NCBI GenBank assembly: GCA_904394705.1 | Contig: CAJFNJ010000038.1 | Location: 1-64,000 of the forward strand | Source: Avimicrobium caecorum | Lineage (GTDB): Bacteria; Bacillota; Clostridia; Oscillospirales; Ruminococcaceae | Length of the DNA: 64,000 nt | Direction: 5' to 3' | In this document: positions 15,660-24,147 of the stretch, piece after piece | Numbering within the stretch: the first letter of the stretch is position 1 | Layout: every line of letters begins with the position of its first letter | The notes under the pieces: model-generated | What the model saw: the letters and a program-made list of their open reading frames with translations, nothing else | What the model was told of the DNA's origin: nothing | The model's database searches: none | Made by a program: the position numbers and the translations under genes

Positions 15660-18254
15660 TCACTTTGCCTCATACCAGGTCTTGCCCACGCCTACATCCA
15701 CCACCAGCGGAACCGACAGCTCCGCCGCGCCGGACATCTCCTGCTGTACCAGTGCCTTGACGGTATCGATCTCGTCCGGGGTGGTCTCGACGATGAGTTC
15801 ATCGTGTACCTGCAGGATCAGCCGGGATTTGAGCCCCTCGGCCTGAAGCCGCCGGTAGACCCGCACCATGGCGATCTTGATGATGTCGGCGGCAGTGCCC
15901 TGGATGGGGGTATTCATTGCCACCCGTTCGCCAAAGGCCTTGGTGATGCGGTTGGTGGCGCTCATCTCGGGGAGATCCCGGCGGCGTCCGAACAGCGTCT
16001 TGACATAGCCGTGATCCTTGGCGAACTGCTTGGTGTCCTCCATATACTGACGCACGCCGTGATAGGTGCGCAGATAGCCGTTGATATAGGCATTGGCCTC
16101 CGCCACCGTGACGCCGATGTCCTTGGAGAGAGAATAGGCGCCGATGCCGTATACAATGCCGAAGTTGACTGCCTTGGCCCGGCTGCGCATCTGGCTGGTG
16201 ACATACTCCGGCGGCATGCCGAATACCTGGGCGGCAGTCTGGGTGTGAATATCGGCGCCGGAGCGGAAGCCTTCGATCATATTCTCGTCCTGGGCGATGT
16301 GGGCCAGCACCCGGAGTTCAATCTGGGAGTAGTCAGCGTCCACCAGAGTGCGGTCCCCGGCGGCATAGAAGAATTTGCGGAACACACTGCCCACATCGGT
16401 GCGCACCGGGATATTCTGCAGATTGGGCTCGGCAGAGCTGATGCGTCCGGTGCGGGTTTCAGTCTGCTTGAAGATACTGTGTACCCGTCCGTCCTCGCCC
16501 ACCACCTTGATGAGCCCGTCCACATAGGTGTTCTTGAGCTTTGCCAGCTTGCGGTAATCCAGAATGCAGTCGATGATGGGGTGCTTGTCCCGGAGGGATT
16601 CCAGCACATCGGCATTGGTGGAATAACCCCGCTGGGTCTTTTTGCCGTGGGGCAGTCCCAGCTTTTCAAACAGCACATTGCCCAGCTGCATGGGGGAATT
16701 GATGTTGAACTGTCCCCCTGCCAGCTCATAGATCTCCTCGGCCCGGGCGGTGAGCTGGGTGTCCAGCTCCTGTCCGTAGGCGGTGAGACCCTCGGTGTCC
16801 AGCGAGAAGCCGATGAGCTCCATCGAAGCCAGCACCTCTGCCAGCGGCTGTTCCACCTCGGTGAGCAGCCACTGCTGCTCCTGCTGGGCGATCTTCGCCT
16901 CCAGCGCCGCAGCCAGGGGGATCAGCTTTGCCATCTCCTGGGCCAGGGGGTCCTCGCTCTCACACGGGAGCGGAACCACGGCATACTCCGCCGCCAGACG
17001 GTCGGTGGTGTAGTCACTGGCGGTGGGGCGCAGCAGGTAGGCTGCCAGCTCACAGTCCAGCTTCACCTGGGGCAGCGGGTGCTCCCCTGCCATGCAGTGG
17101 CGGTAGAGCAGCTTGGAATCCCGTGTAATGAGCCCCTTTGCCCCGTAGAGGGCGGCACAGACCCCTTCAAAGGCCGGTTCCCCTGCGGTGCAGAGCAGCA
17201 GCTCCCCGCCGTCGCTGAGCGCCAGGGCGGTGATGGCATCATTTTCATACCGGCCCAGCAGGTAGGGGGTCTCCCCGCCCAGCAGGCGGGCTGCCGCCTC
17301 TGCCGAAGCCGGGCAGAGACGCAGCGCGGCGGCGGGCTTTATCTCCCCGGGCACCGGCTCGCCGGCAGCTTCCAGCTCGGCAACTCCGGGGATCTCCATA
17401 CGTTTCATCAGGCTGAACAGCTCCAGCTCGGTCATCAGCCGGGAACAGCCGGCGGTGTCCCGGGGTTTGGGAATGTAGCGGGTCAGATCCGATTCAATGG
17501 GGGCATTGCAGTCGATCTCCGCCAGGGTCAGGCTCATGCGGCAGGATTCCACTCCCGCCTCCAGCTTCTTGCGTACGCCGGGCTTGATGGCAGGGTCGTC
17601 CAGATGCTCATAGACCCCATCCACCGTGTGGAACTGGCTGATGAGCGCCAGGGCGGTCTTTTCGCCGATGCCTGCTACGCCGGGAATATTGTCCGAGCTG
17701 TCCCCCATCAGCGCTTTGACCTGGATCAGTTCCCGGGGAGTCACACCGTACTTCTCCTGGATCTCTGCCACGCCGTAGAAGGTGCTTTCGGGGCGTCCCA
17801 TCTTGGTGGTGGCAAGGCGTACGGTGGTGGCATCGCTCACCAGCTGCAGGCTGTCCCGGTCTCCGGTGGCGATGACGCACTCATTGCCCGAATCCTCACA
17901 CAGCCGGGCCAGGGTGCCCAGAATATCGTCGGCCTCATAGCCTTCGCAGGTCACCACCGGATAGCCCAGCTTCTCCAGCAGCTCCTTGAGATAGGGCAGC
18001 TGCATTGCCAGTTCATCGGGCATGCCATGGCGTCCGGCCTTGTATTCGGTGTAGAGCTTGTGCCGGAAGGTGGGCGCCTTGAGGTCGAAGGCAAAGGCAA
18101 CCGCATCCGGGGCAGTTTCCTCACAGATCTTCAGAAAGATGGTGAGAAAGCCATAGATGCCGTTGGTATAGATGCCATCCTTGGTGGTGAGAGGGCGCAC
18201 GCCGTAGTAAGCCCGGTTGAGTATGCTGTTGGAGTCGATGGCGAGCAGCTTCAT
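15660..18254 (-). CDS. polA: DNA polymerase I
   Basis: This 864-residue polymerase is used in Okazaki fragment processing and repair. Residues 1 to about 290 form the 5'-3' flap nuclease (AFDLKAPTFRHK, GYEADDILG, GDSSDNIPG). The middle region has the proofreading-like fold but lacks the DxE catalytic motif, so 3'-5' proofreading is probably absent, as in many Firmicutes. The polymerase domain follows, with motif A DADYSQIELRVLAH, O-helix RSRAKAVNFGIVYG and motif C QVHDE. It is the first gene of the rimI-tsaD cluster, with GAAAGGA before the ATG. Confidence 0.97.
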   Translation of the reverse strand: MKLLAIDSNSILNRAYYGVRPLTTKDGIYTNGIYGFLTIFLKICEETAPDAVAFAFDLKAPTFRHKLYTEYKAGRHGMPDELAMQLPYLKELLEKLGYPVVTCEGYEADDILGTLARLCEDSGNECVIATGDRDSLQLVSDATTVRLATTKMGRPESTFYGVAEIQEKYGVTPRELIQVKALMGDSSDNIPGVAGIGEKTALALISQFHTVDGVYEHLDDPAIKPGVRKKLEAGVESCRMSLTLAEIDCNAPIESDLTRYIPKPRDTAGCSRLMTELELFSLMKRMEIPGVAELEAAGEPVPGEIKPAAALRLCPASAEAAARLLGGETPYLLGRYENDAITALALSDGGELLLCTAGEPAFEGVCAALYGAKGLITRDSKLLYRHCMAGEHPLPQVKLDCELAAYLLRPTASDYTTDRLAAEYAVVPLPCESEDPLAQEMAKLIPLAAALEAKIAQQEQQWLLTEVEQPLAEVLASMELIGFSLDTEGLTAYGQELDTQLTARAEEIYELAGGQFNINSPMQLGNVLFEKLGLPHGKKTQRGYSTNADVLESLRDKHPIIDCILDYRKLAKLKNTYVDGLIKVVGEDGRVHSIFKQTETRTGRISSAEPNLQNIPVRTDVGSVFRKFFYAAGDRTLVDADYSQIELRVLAHIAQDENMIEGFRSGADIHTQTAAQVFGMPPEYVTSQMRSRAKAVNFGIVYGIGAYSLSKDIGVTVAEANAYINGYLRTYHGVRQYMEDTKQFAKDHGYVKTLFGRRRDLPEMSATNRITKAFGERVAMNTPIQGTAADIIKIAMVRVYRRLQAEGLKSRLILQVHDELIVETTPDEIDTVKALVQQEMSGAAELSVPLVVDVGVGKTWYEAK

Positions 18255-18607
18255 ACTTGTAAAATCCTTTCGCTAAATGGTATAATAGCCGCTGGACGGC
18301 TATTACGATTTATTTTTATGGCCGGACGATCCGCAGGCGCAGAGCCTGCTTCCGTCCCAATGGCCAACTATACCACTTCGCTGACGCTTCATGGTATAAT
18401 AACCTGTACCCCTGCCGGAACAGACCGGCACCGGGGACAGACCGATAAAAACAGGACCGGAAAGGCATCCGTCCCCTCATGGGGACAGGGAGACCTTCAC
18501 CAGCCTATTATAGCATAAACAGCGGCAGATTTGCACCTTTTGCCGCTATGGAGAGAAAAAACAGGACGGGAATTTCAGCCTGTCCATGGGAGAGGAGAAA
18601 CGGGAAT
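18255..18607. other. Divergent intergenic region with repeated TATAAT motifs
   Basis: This region separates polA (leftward) from dus (rightward). TGGTATAATA occurs near 18279 and 18394, and its complement-like TATTATAG near 18507. TTGTAA (18257-18262), 18 bp and TATAAT (18281-18286) form a plausible rightward promoter. A perfect TAATAGCCG/CGGCTATTA hairpin overlaps its start. TATACCA...TGGTATA forms another inverted repeat (about 18370-18400). No ORF here has a good ribosome site. Confidence 0.45.
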
Positions 18608-19579
18608 TTGAAGATCGGGAACATCACATTGCCCCGGACCGCGGTTCTGGCGCCGATGGCAGGGGTGGGCGACCGGGCATTCCGGGAGATCTGCCGGAAG
18701 TATGGCTCGGCCTGTTCCATCGGGGAGATGACCAGCGCCAAGGGCCTGATATACAGCGACCGCAAGAGTGAGGAGCTGCTCTGTCTGGGGGAGGCGGAGC
18801 GTCCCGGAGCGGTACAGCTCTTCGGGGACGATCCCAAGCTGGTGGCGGCAGCGGCACAGAAAGCCCTGGCCTGGAACCCCGACTGGATCGACATCAACAT
18901 GGGTTGTCCTGCCCCGAAGATTGCCGGAAGCGGCAGCGGCAGTGCCCTGATGAAGCGTCCGGAGCTGGCAGGGGAGATCGTCCGGGCGGTGGTGGAAGCC
19001 GTGGACTGTCCGGTGACAGTGAAGTTCCGCAAGGGCTGGGACAAGGACCATGTCAATGCGGTGGAGTTCGCGAAGATCTGTGAGGAGGCCGGTGCCGCGG
19101 CGCTGACCATCCATGGACGCACCCGGGAGCAGATGTACCAGCCTTCGGCGGACTGGGATATTATCCGCCAGGTGAAGGAGGCGGTCTCGGTGCCGGTGGT
19201 GGGCAACGGCGATGTCACCGATGCCCTGAGTGCCGCAGCCCTCTATGAGCAGACCGGCTGTGATCTGGTGATGGTGGGCCGGGCTGCCCTGGGACGCCCC
19301 TGGGTGTTCCGGCAGATCGGGGCCTATCTCCGGGACGGCACCCTGCTGCCCGACCCGCCGCTGCGTGAGCGGATGGCTGCGATGCTGGAACATGCCGAAC
19401 TGGCCTGCCGCTACAAGGGCGAGTACACCGCCATGCGGGAGATGCGCCGGCACTGCTTTGCCTATATGAAAGGGGTGCGGGGCGCTTCGGATTTCCGGCG
19501 ACGCAGCGGTATGGTCAGCACCCTGGATGAGCTCCGTTCTTTGGCAGATGAACTGATAAATGCCGCTGATAATTCATAG
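18608..19579 (+). CDS. dusB: tRNA-dihydrouridine synthase
   Basis: This FMN enzyme of 323 residues reduces uridine to dihydrouridine in the tRNA D-loop. It has the family start IGN...LAPMAGVGDRAF, the catalytic-cysteine segment NMGCPAPKI, KFRKGWD, TIHGRTREQMY, VGNGDV and MVGRAALGRPWVF. I choose the TTG at 18608, because GAGAGGAG at 18590-18597 precedes it by 10 nt and the family normally starts just before this IGN segment; longer in-frame starts would add ~43 non-conserved residues. The DusB subtype is by overall resemblance. Confidence 0.93.
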   Translation: MKIGNITLPRTAVLAPMAGVGDRAFREICRKYGSACSIGEMTSAKGLIYSDRKSEELLCLGEAERPGAVQLFGDDPKLVAAAAQKALAWNPDWIDINMGCPAPKIAGSGSGSALMKRPELAGEIVRAVVEAVDCPVTVKFRKGWDKDHVNAVEFAKICEEAGAAALTIHGRTREQMYQPSADWDIIRQVKEAVSVPVVGNGDVTDALSAAALYEQTGCDLVMVGRAALGRPWVFRQIGAYLRDGTLLPDPPLRERMAAMLEHAELACRYKGEYTAMREMRRHCFAYMKGVRGASDFRRRSGMVSTLDELRSLADELINAADNS

Positions 19580-19583
19580 TTTT

Positions 19584-19613
19584 TTTACAATTTACACAAC
19601 GGCACTCTATATT
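19584..19613 (+). promoter_or_regulatory. Promoter of small lipoprotein
   Basis: TTTACA (19584-19589), 18 bp and TATATT (19608-19613). Confidence 0.6.
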
Positions 19614-19672
19614 TATCAGCGACAATGAAGATGCAGAGAAAGAATCTCTCGCAGATAACAGGAGGTAACAGT

Positions 19673-19951
19673 ATGAAAAAGTTAGCGATTATAGCAATGG
19701 CTCTTATGGTGGCTTTGGCTGTAACAGCGTGCTCCAACAATACTCAGAATAGTTCTTCGTCCACCCCGGAACAGTCCAGCAGCCAGACTGAGCAGTCCAG
19801 CTCTGAGGAGAGCAGCTCCGAAGAGGAGTCCAGCTCCGAAGCCGAGGAAGTATCCGGCGATCTGGATGAGAACATCTCCCAGCCTCCCACGGGTGCGGAA
19901 GATGAGCCTGAGGAAGAGATTTCTTCCGATAAGGTAACCCCCGAGGAATAA
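19673..19951 (+). CDS. 92-residue disordered acidic lipoprotein
   Basis: After a signal peptide with lipobox VTAC, the whole mature chain is low-complexity: Ser/Gln/Glu blocks (SSSSTPEQSS, EESSSEEESSS) and then an acidic tail rich in Asp, Glu and Pro. There is no folded domain. AGGAGGT stands 6 nt before the ATG at 19673; an upstream ATG at 19625 is less likely. It should sit on the outer membrane face as a flexible, negatively charged tether. Similar linkers join lipoboxes to domains in other proteins of this window, so it could be a linker without its domain. Confidence 0.75.
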   Translation: MKKLAIIAMALMVALAVTACSNNTQNSSSSTPEQSSSQTEQSSSEESSSEEESSSEAEEVSGDLDENISQPPTGAEDEPEEEISSDKVTPEE

Positions 19952-19988
19952 TCTCAGAATACATCGAGCCATTGGCTTAAAAAGCAGC

Positions 19989-20026
19989 GGAACCCGGAAG
20001 AATTTCTTCCGGGTTCCCTGTTTTTG
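19989..20026. terminator. Bidirectional terminator between convergent genes
   Basis: A perfect 12-bp stem (GGAACCCGGAAG arm) has T-runs on both sides, and ends the lipoprotein gene and the convergent M23 gene. Confidence 0.85.
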
Positions 20027-20036
20027 TATGGGGGGG

Positions 20037-20774
20037 TCAGGCCAGACCCAGCGAGGAGAGCGGATCCACCCATTTGCCGTCCTTCTGCACCGCAAAGTGG
20101 AGATGGTCCTCCAGCGAAAGTTCACAGGGGATCTGACCCACTGCGCCGATCTGTTCCCGGGCAGCTACTTCGTCCCCCTCATGGACAGCGGCGTCCGCAA
20201 TGCCGCAGTAGACAGTGGAGAGGCCATTTGAATGGTCGATGGTGATGACAGTGCCCCACAGGCCGTCCTCCTTCACCGAGGCCACAGTGCCCTCCGCAGC
20301 GGCATAGACCGGGGTGCCCTTGGCGGCTTTGAGATCCAGGCCGTCATGGGTGCGCCATTCGCCCAGAGTGGCGTCCTTGACCAGCTTGCCGCCGGAATAG
20401 GGGTTGAGCTTCTCACCGGCTACGGGCAGCGAGAACTGCAGAGCCGATGTGTTCTGCGGCACCGATGAGGCGGAACCGCCGCTGGGCTGTGCGGCAGGCT
20501 CCTGCGAGGACGAGGCATCGGAGGAGGAATCCTCCCCCTCGGAGGAGATGGTCACACCGTTCTGTTCGGCATCTACCTCTCCGGGATCGGTAAAATCCTC
20601 GGTCTGGGGCCGGGATTCCAGGATCTTCTGGTTCTGATCGTCAATATCGTCTATGGTGCGGTTTACCGCCAGCCAGGCCGCTGTGCCGGTACCCGCCACA
20701 CAGAGGGCCAGGGCAATGTAGAAGCCTTTACCCTCCAGGAATTTCTGTACAGGGGATTTTTTATCATTCATCAT
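20037..20774 (-). CDS. Membrane-anchored M23 (LytM) peptidase, SpoIIQ-like
   Basis: This 245-residue protein has a single N-terminal membrane helix (IALALCVAGTGTAAWLAV), a Ser/Glu-rich linker of ~60 residues and a C-terminal LytM domain. The zinc-site motifs appear complete: HxxxD in RTHDGLDL and HxH in DHLHFAV. It would cut peptidoglycan peptides or act as a SpoIIQ-like scaffold; the architecture fits either. GGAGG ends directly before a GTG at 20783, so the ATG at 20774, 9 nt away, is the better start. No other sporulation gene is in the window, so the SpoIIQ role is only a suggestion. Confidence 0.85.
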   Translation of the reverse strand: MMNDKKSPVQKFLEGKGFYIALALCVAGTGTAAWLAVNRTIDDIDDQNQKILESRPQTEDFTDPGEVDAEQNGVTISSEGEDSSSDASSSQEPAAQPSGGSASSVPQNTSALQFSLPVAGEKLNPYSGGKLVKDATLGEWRTHDGLDLKAAKGTPVYAAAEGTVASVKEDGLWGTVITIDHSNGLSTVYCGIADAAVHEGDEVAAREQIGAVGQIPCELSLEDHLHFAVQKDGKWVDPLSSLGLA

Positions 20775-20815
20775 ATTCTGCACCTCCGGTTATAGTTTGG
20801 ACAGACCGGCAATAC

Positions 20816-21208
20816 TTATGCTTCCGGTCCGGTTTTCTTTTTCTTTGGCTTTCCGGGGAAAAGCTGCCGCAATCCGATGAGCAGCAGAAACACCGCAAAT
20901 CCCCGGCGGAGCAGGCTCTCGTCCGCCAGCATGGCAAGCCCGGTGCCAAGCAGAGCGCCCAGCAGTCCGGTGGGAAGGAACTGCCGTACGGCGGTTTTGT
21001 CCACCCGTCCCTGCCGCCAGTGCAGCCACAGGGCAGCGGCGCCGATGGGCAGGAAAAACAGGAGATTCACGCCCTGGGCTTCCCGCTGGGGAACACCGGC
21101 GATCAGGGTGAGGTAGAGGATCAGGATACTGCCGCCGCCCATCCCCATGGAGGCCAGCACTGCCGAACCGAATCCGGCCAGGATCGCAACCCAGTCTATG
21201 ACAGCCAC
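20816..21208 (-). CDS. TSUP (TauE/SafE) permease, second half
   Basis: This ~130-residue membrane protein corresponds to the C-terminal repeat of a TauE/SafE carrier (GFGSAVLASMGMGGGSILILYL, four hydrophobic segments). The first half is encoded just upstream in another frame; the two reading frames overlap by 13 nt. GTG at 21208 is the nearest start, but GGAAGG is only ~2 nt before it, so initiation probably depends on coupling. It may be a genuine half-size subunit or the remainder of a frameshifted 250-residue gene. Confidence 0.75.
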   Translation of the reverse strand: MAVIDWVAILAGFGSAVLASMGMGGGSILILYLTLIAGVPQREAQGVNLLFFLPIGAAALWLHWRQGRVDKTAVRQFLPTGLLGALLGTGLAMLADESLLRRGFAVFLLLIGLRQLFPGKPKKKKTGPEA

Positions 21209-21555
21209 ATCCTTCCGGCCGCAAACAGGATCAGCACCCCGAAGATCCGGCTCAGGGCGGTGGAGGAGAGCTTGCCCAGCAGACGGCTGCCCACCCAGCA
21301 CCCCGGCAGACCGCCGAGGAGGTAGGGCAGGGCCTCCGAAAAATCCACCGATCCGGAAAACAGATAGCTCCCGGCACTGAGAGCGGTGAGGGGCAGGATC
21401 ACCGCAATGGAAGTGGCATGGGCCCGGGCGGGTTCCAGGCCGCCGTGTTCCAGCAGCGGCACCGCAACCATACCGCCGCCCGAACCGAACAGCCCGTTGA
21501 GCAGTCCGGTGACGCCGCCGCCCAGCCAGCCCAGTGTCTTCTGTGAGAGTTTCAT
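21196..21555 (-). CDS. TSUP (TauE/SafE) permease, first half
   Basis: This 119-residue membrane protein corresponds to the N-terminal repeat of the TauE/SafE family (GLLNGLFGSGGGMVAVPLL, ARAHATSIAVILPL). Full-length members have two such repeats in ~250 residues and export sulfite or other organosulfur anions. Here the stop TAG falls within the start region of the second half. Both halves keep intact family motifs, which argues against decay. The substrate is unknown. Confidence 0.78.
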   Translation of the reverse strand: MKLSQKTLGWLGGGVTGLLNGLFGSGGGMVAVPLLEHGGLEPARAHATSIAVILPLTALSAGSYLFSGSVDFSEALPYLLGGLPGCWVGSRLLGKLSSTALSRIFGVLILFAAGRMWLS

Positions 21556-21680
21556 CGGGGATCGCCTGCCTTTCGCTCTGAAATTTTTCCCACAGCCGTA
21601 GTTTCACCGGCAAAGACGGTTCTATGCGGAATTTTTGCCGGAGGCAGAAATTTCTTTATGTGGAGCTTATTTTTCATGGG

Positions 21681-21709
21681 TTTACTTTAATAATGCAGTG
21701 TGATAAAAT
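21681..21709 (+). promoter_or_regulatory. Promoter of low-GC secreted protein gene
   Basis: TTTACT (21681-21686), 17 bp and TAAAAT (21704-21709). Confidence 0.6.
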
Positions 21710-21781
21710 CAAATGGGGAGATGCCGGTGTGGGTGATGCAAAAACCGCAGGTGTTGTATGCGCTGAGAAAGGAGGATATTT

Positions 21782-22570
21782 GTGAGAACACACGGGATTT
21801 TAAGCGTTGTCATGGCACTGGTTCTGGTCGTGATGTGTTCTGGCTCCGTTTCTTATGCAGATATTTCCCCAGCGCCGTGCTCTATGTCAGAAGAGGATAT
21901 GGATGCAGCTTTGGTAACTCGAGGTTATCCCCAGGCAGTGCTGGATGCCATGAATCCGAAGGCGAAGGAATCCATTTACTATAATTCCGGTCTGACTTTT
22001 AATGCGGCTTGTATAATCGTCTATGATGAAGAAACTGGTCGATCTCAGGACTATGCAATTCAGGCCGGACAGCCGATACCTTATGGTCAGATTCCGGCTT
22101 CCGATCTGGGATTGGCCTGGGTAATATCCAATGATGGAGAGGATTATCTCAATGTACAGGTTTCCTATGAGTGGCATTCGACCCCGGTGTTCCGATTCCA
22201 GGACCCAATTGCTCTGTCCTGGGATGGCAGCGAATTTGCGATGGTGGATGATACATTTGAAAAAACAGATTACTATGATGATTACAGAATCGACTCGGTG
22301 ACCGGCGAAACGGCTCTTTCCAGTGAGAACATTCACTCCCGTGAGACAGGTTATGCACAGGGTTCGGATGATGGTGTAGTCTGGTACGCCGATCTGAAGG
22401 GCGGTCTTTCGATCGCAAATCTGTATGGAGAGGCAAGTGTCACTCTGGAAAAATTGACCCTGGCTTCGGGGACCAGCCAGATGTATGGCGTCTATGCCCA
22501 TTCGGCTTTGCCCATGGGAGCCGGTATTGTGCTCCAGGGATCGGGTGCTTTCACAGTGACCGGGAATTGA
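21782..22570 (+). CDS. Secreted protein of unknown family
   Basis: This 262-residue protein starts with GTG at 21782, 6 nt after GGAGG, and has a Sec signal peptide ending in SVSYA. The mature part is rich in Tyr, Asp, Ser and Gly, probably beta-structured, with no motif that I recognise. Base composition and codon use are visibly more A/T-rich than the neighbours (TAT, GAT, TTT, GGA), which suggests recent acquisition. It has its own promoter and terminator and stands between convergent genes. Confidence 0.75.
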   Translation: MRTHGILSVVMALVLVVMCSGSVSYADISPAPCSMSEEDMDAALVTRGYPQAVLDAMNPKAKESIYYNSGLTFNAACIIVYDEETGRSQDYAIQAGQPIPYGQIPASDLGLAWVISNDGEDYLNVQVSYEWHSTPVFRFQDPIALSWDGSEFAMVDDTFEKTDYYDDYRIDSVTGETALSSENIHSRETGYAQGSDDGVVWYADLKGGLSIANLYGEASVTLEKLTLASGTSQMYGVYAHSALPMGAGIVLQGSGAFTVTGN

Positions 22571-22584
22571 TCAGCAGACAAAAA

Positions 22585-22620
22585 AGACTGCCTGTTCTTT
22601 ATGAGCAGGCAGTCTTTTTG
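22585..22620. terminator. Bidirectional terminator
   Basis: A perfect 10-bp stem (AGACTGCCTG arm) with T-runs on both strands separates the secreted protein gene and tcdA. Confidence 0.85.
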
Positions 22621-22638
22621 ATGTATAAAGCCGGCAGA

Positions 22639-23370
22639 TCAGCGTCCGGCAGGGGGCAGCAGACCCAGCAGGTCCCGCACCGCATAGGAGGCCATCAGGA
22701 ATCCGGCAGCTGGCGGCACAAAGGCCATGCTGGCAGGCGGATGGCGTCCGTTGTCGGCGGCGGGTACGCCCGCAGGCTCCACCGGTACCTCCAGGGAGTA
22801 GACCACGGTCAGGTCGGTGATGCCCCGGCGGCGCAGTTCCTTGCGCATGATGCGGGAGAGGGGACAGCCGGTGCCGGCGGTGTCCGGGAGGTTCCCCACC
22901 CGGAGCAGGGACGGGTCCAGACGGTTGCCGGTGCCCAGGCAGGTGATGAGCCTGATGCCCCGTTCCCGGCAGAGGACGGTGAGCGCCAGCTTGGCAGTGA
23001 CATTGTCGATGCAGTCGAGAATATAGTCGGGCTGCCAGTCCAGCACCTCGGGCAGGTTTTCGGGGGTGAGGCGGCCCTCCCGGAGGGTGAGATCCAGCTC
23101 CGGATTGATGTCCCGGAGGCGCCGGGCAGCCGCTTCGGTCTTGTCATGGCCTACGGTGGAGGTCACAGCGATGAGCTGCCGGTTGAGGTTGGTGATGTCC
23201 ACCTTATCATAGTCAGCCAGCAGCATGGCTCCTACGCCGCTGCGGCAGATGGCTTCCGCCGCGGCACCGCCGACCCCTCCCAGTCCCAGGACTGCCACCC
23301 GGCTGTGCCGGAGGGAGTTTACCGCTTCGTCCCCGAGCAGCAGCCGGGTGCGTGCGAGCCAGTTGTCCAT
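22639..23370 (-). CDS. tcdA: tRNA t6A dehydratase TcdA
   Basis: This 243-residue E1-like (ThiF/MoeB) enzyme uses ATP to cyclise t6A37 to ct6A in tRNA. It has the nucleotide loop VAVLGLGGVGG, the D-x6-N-x2-R segment in DKVDITNLNRQ and the DCIDNVTAK motif. AAAGGAGC precedes the ATG at 23370. It lies downstream of the 6S RNA candidate on the same strand, as I recall for yrvM in Bacillus. It acts after TsaB/D/E, which are also in this window. Confidence 0.93.
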   Translation of the reverse strand: MDNWLARTRLLLGDEAVNSLRHSRVAVLGLGGVGGAAAEAICRSGVGAMLLADYDKVDITNLNRQLIAVTSTVGHDKTEAAARRLRDINPELDLTLREGRLTPENLPEVLDWQPDYILDCIDNVTAKLALTVLCRERGIRLITCLGTGNRLDPSLLRVGNLPDTAGTGCPLSRIMRKELRRRGITDLTVVYSLEVPVEPAGVPAADNGRHPPASMAFVPPAAGFLMASYAVRDLLGLLPPAGR

Positions 23371-23414
23371 ATTGATGCTCCTTTCCCGGCAGCTGTGCCG
23401 GCTTTTTAAGACAG

Positions 23415-23448
23415 AAAAACGGTCCCAGGCCAAAATACCGGGGACCGT
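23415..23448 (-). terminator. Terminator of 6S RNA unit
   Basis: On the minus strand ACGGTCCC/GGGACCGT is followed by TTTTTC. Confidence 0.85.
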
Positions 23449-23459
23449 GTGCAGGTAAA

Positions 23460-23650
23460 AGAAACCCGCTGTGCCGTAATGCTGATGATTGTAACCCATC
23501 GTAAAGACAGGTGGGTGCCTGCCCGCCGGTTTCGTCCTCCCTTCTTCCGCCCTGGGGGCGGGAGGTCTGAAGTCTGCCGGTGGAGCGTAGCTCCCTAATT
23601 AAACATGTTGGATTAAATAAAACAGCTTATAGGCGAACACAGCAGGAATC
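23460..23650 (-). ncRNA. ssrS: 6S RNA candidate
   Basis: A non-coding minus-strand stretch lies between the DUF1292 gene and tcdA. Its ends pair over 9 bp (plus-strand 23465-23473 with 23638-23646, one G-U pair), giving ~190 nt, the usual 6S length. The inside has an A/U-rich, weakly paired left arm, a GGAGC/GCTCC hairpin and a long G/C-rich apical stem, in line with the rod-with-bubble 6S form. As I recall, one Bacillus 6S gene also lies next to the tcdA homologue. 6S RNA binds sigma-A RNA polymerase. No covariance search was possible. Confidence 0.65.
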
Positions 23651-23659
23651 GCGCAGGCC

Positions 23660-23962
23660 TTATTCCTCGACGAAGTCGAATTCCTCTTCCAGACGCTCCA
23701 TAAACATATGAGCGATGGTATTGAAGAGATCCTCGTCTGCGATGGGCTCCAGGTAGCCTTCGCCGTCATGCTCTACCATCTCCAGGACCAGCAGTTCGCC
23801 GCTGTCCTCGAGGAGCTCTTCGGCTTCATCGAATACCGGAACCAGAGCCATATACTGATGGTCCTCATAGTCCATGGTATCGGCTACTTCAAACTGATGC
23901 TCTACGCCGTCATCATCCACCAGGGTGAGGATATCGGCGCCGTAATCCATAGTATTGTCCAT
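23660..23962 (-). CDS. DUF1292 (YrzB-like) acidic protein
   Basis: This 100-residue, very acidic protein has the DUF1292 pattern: ILTLVDDDGVEHQFEVADTMDYEDHQYMALVP, then the LLVLEMVEHDGEGYLEPI strand segment. Its function is unknown. CAGGAG precedes the ATG. In other Firmicutes it accompanies ruvX and alaS; here it stands directly before the 6S RNA candidate and may share its transcript. Confidence 0.88.
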   Translation of the reverse strand: MDNTMDYGADILTLVDDDGVEHQFEVADTMDYEDHQYMALVPVFDEAEELLEDSGELLVLEMVEHDGEGYLEPIADEDLFNTIAHMFMERLEEEFDFVEE

Positions 23963-24112
23963 TTCTGTACTCCTGAAACAATCATTTGAGCTTGTGATCC
24001 GGAACGGGTTCCCGTATCACTGTCTATAATTATAATTCGCCGGTGATGAGAAGTCAATAACAAAGTGCTGGCAGTGAAACTTCACATAAAAAATAAAATT
24101 CGTGGAAAACTA

Positions 24113-24141
24113 TTGACAATATCGACTAACAATGCTATATT
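24113..24141 (+). promoter_or_regulatory. Promoter of the long non-coding unit
   Basis: Perfect TTGACA (24113-24118), 17 bp and TATATT (24136-24141). No gene with a persuasive ORF follows for over 700 bp. Confidence 0.8.
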
Positions 24142-24147
24142 ATAGAC

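Noticed and set aside
15630..18518. Very long open frame opposite polA on the plus strand (~960 codons)
   Set aside because: It is the complement of polA in a G+C-rich genome, has no ribosome site and no protein-like composition. The polA frame has all catalytic motifs.
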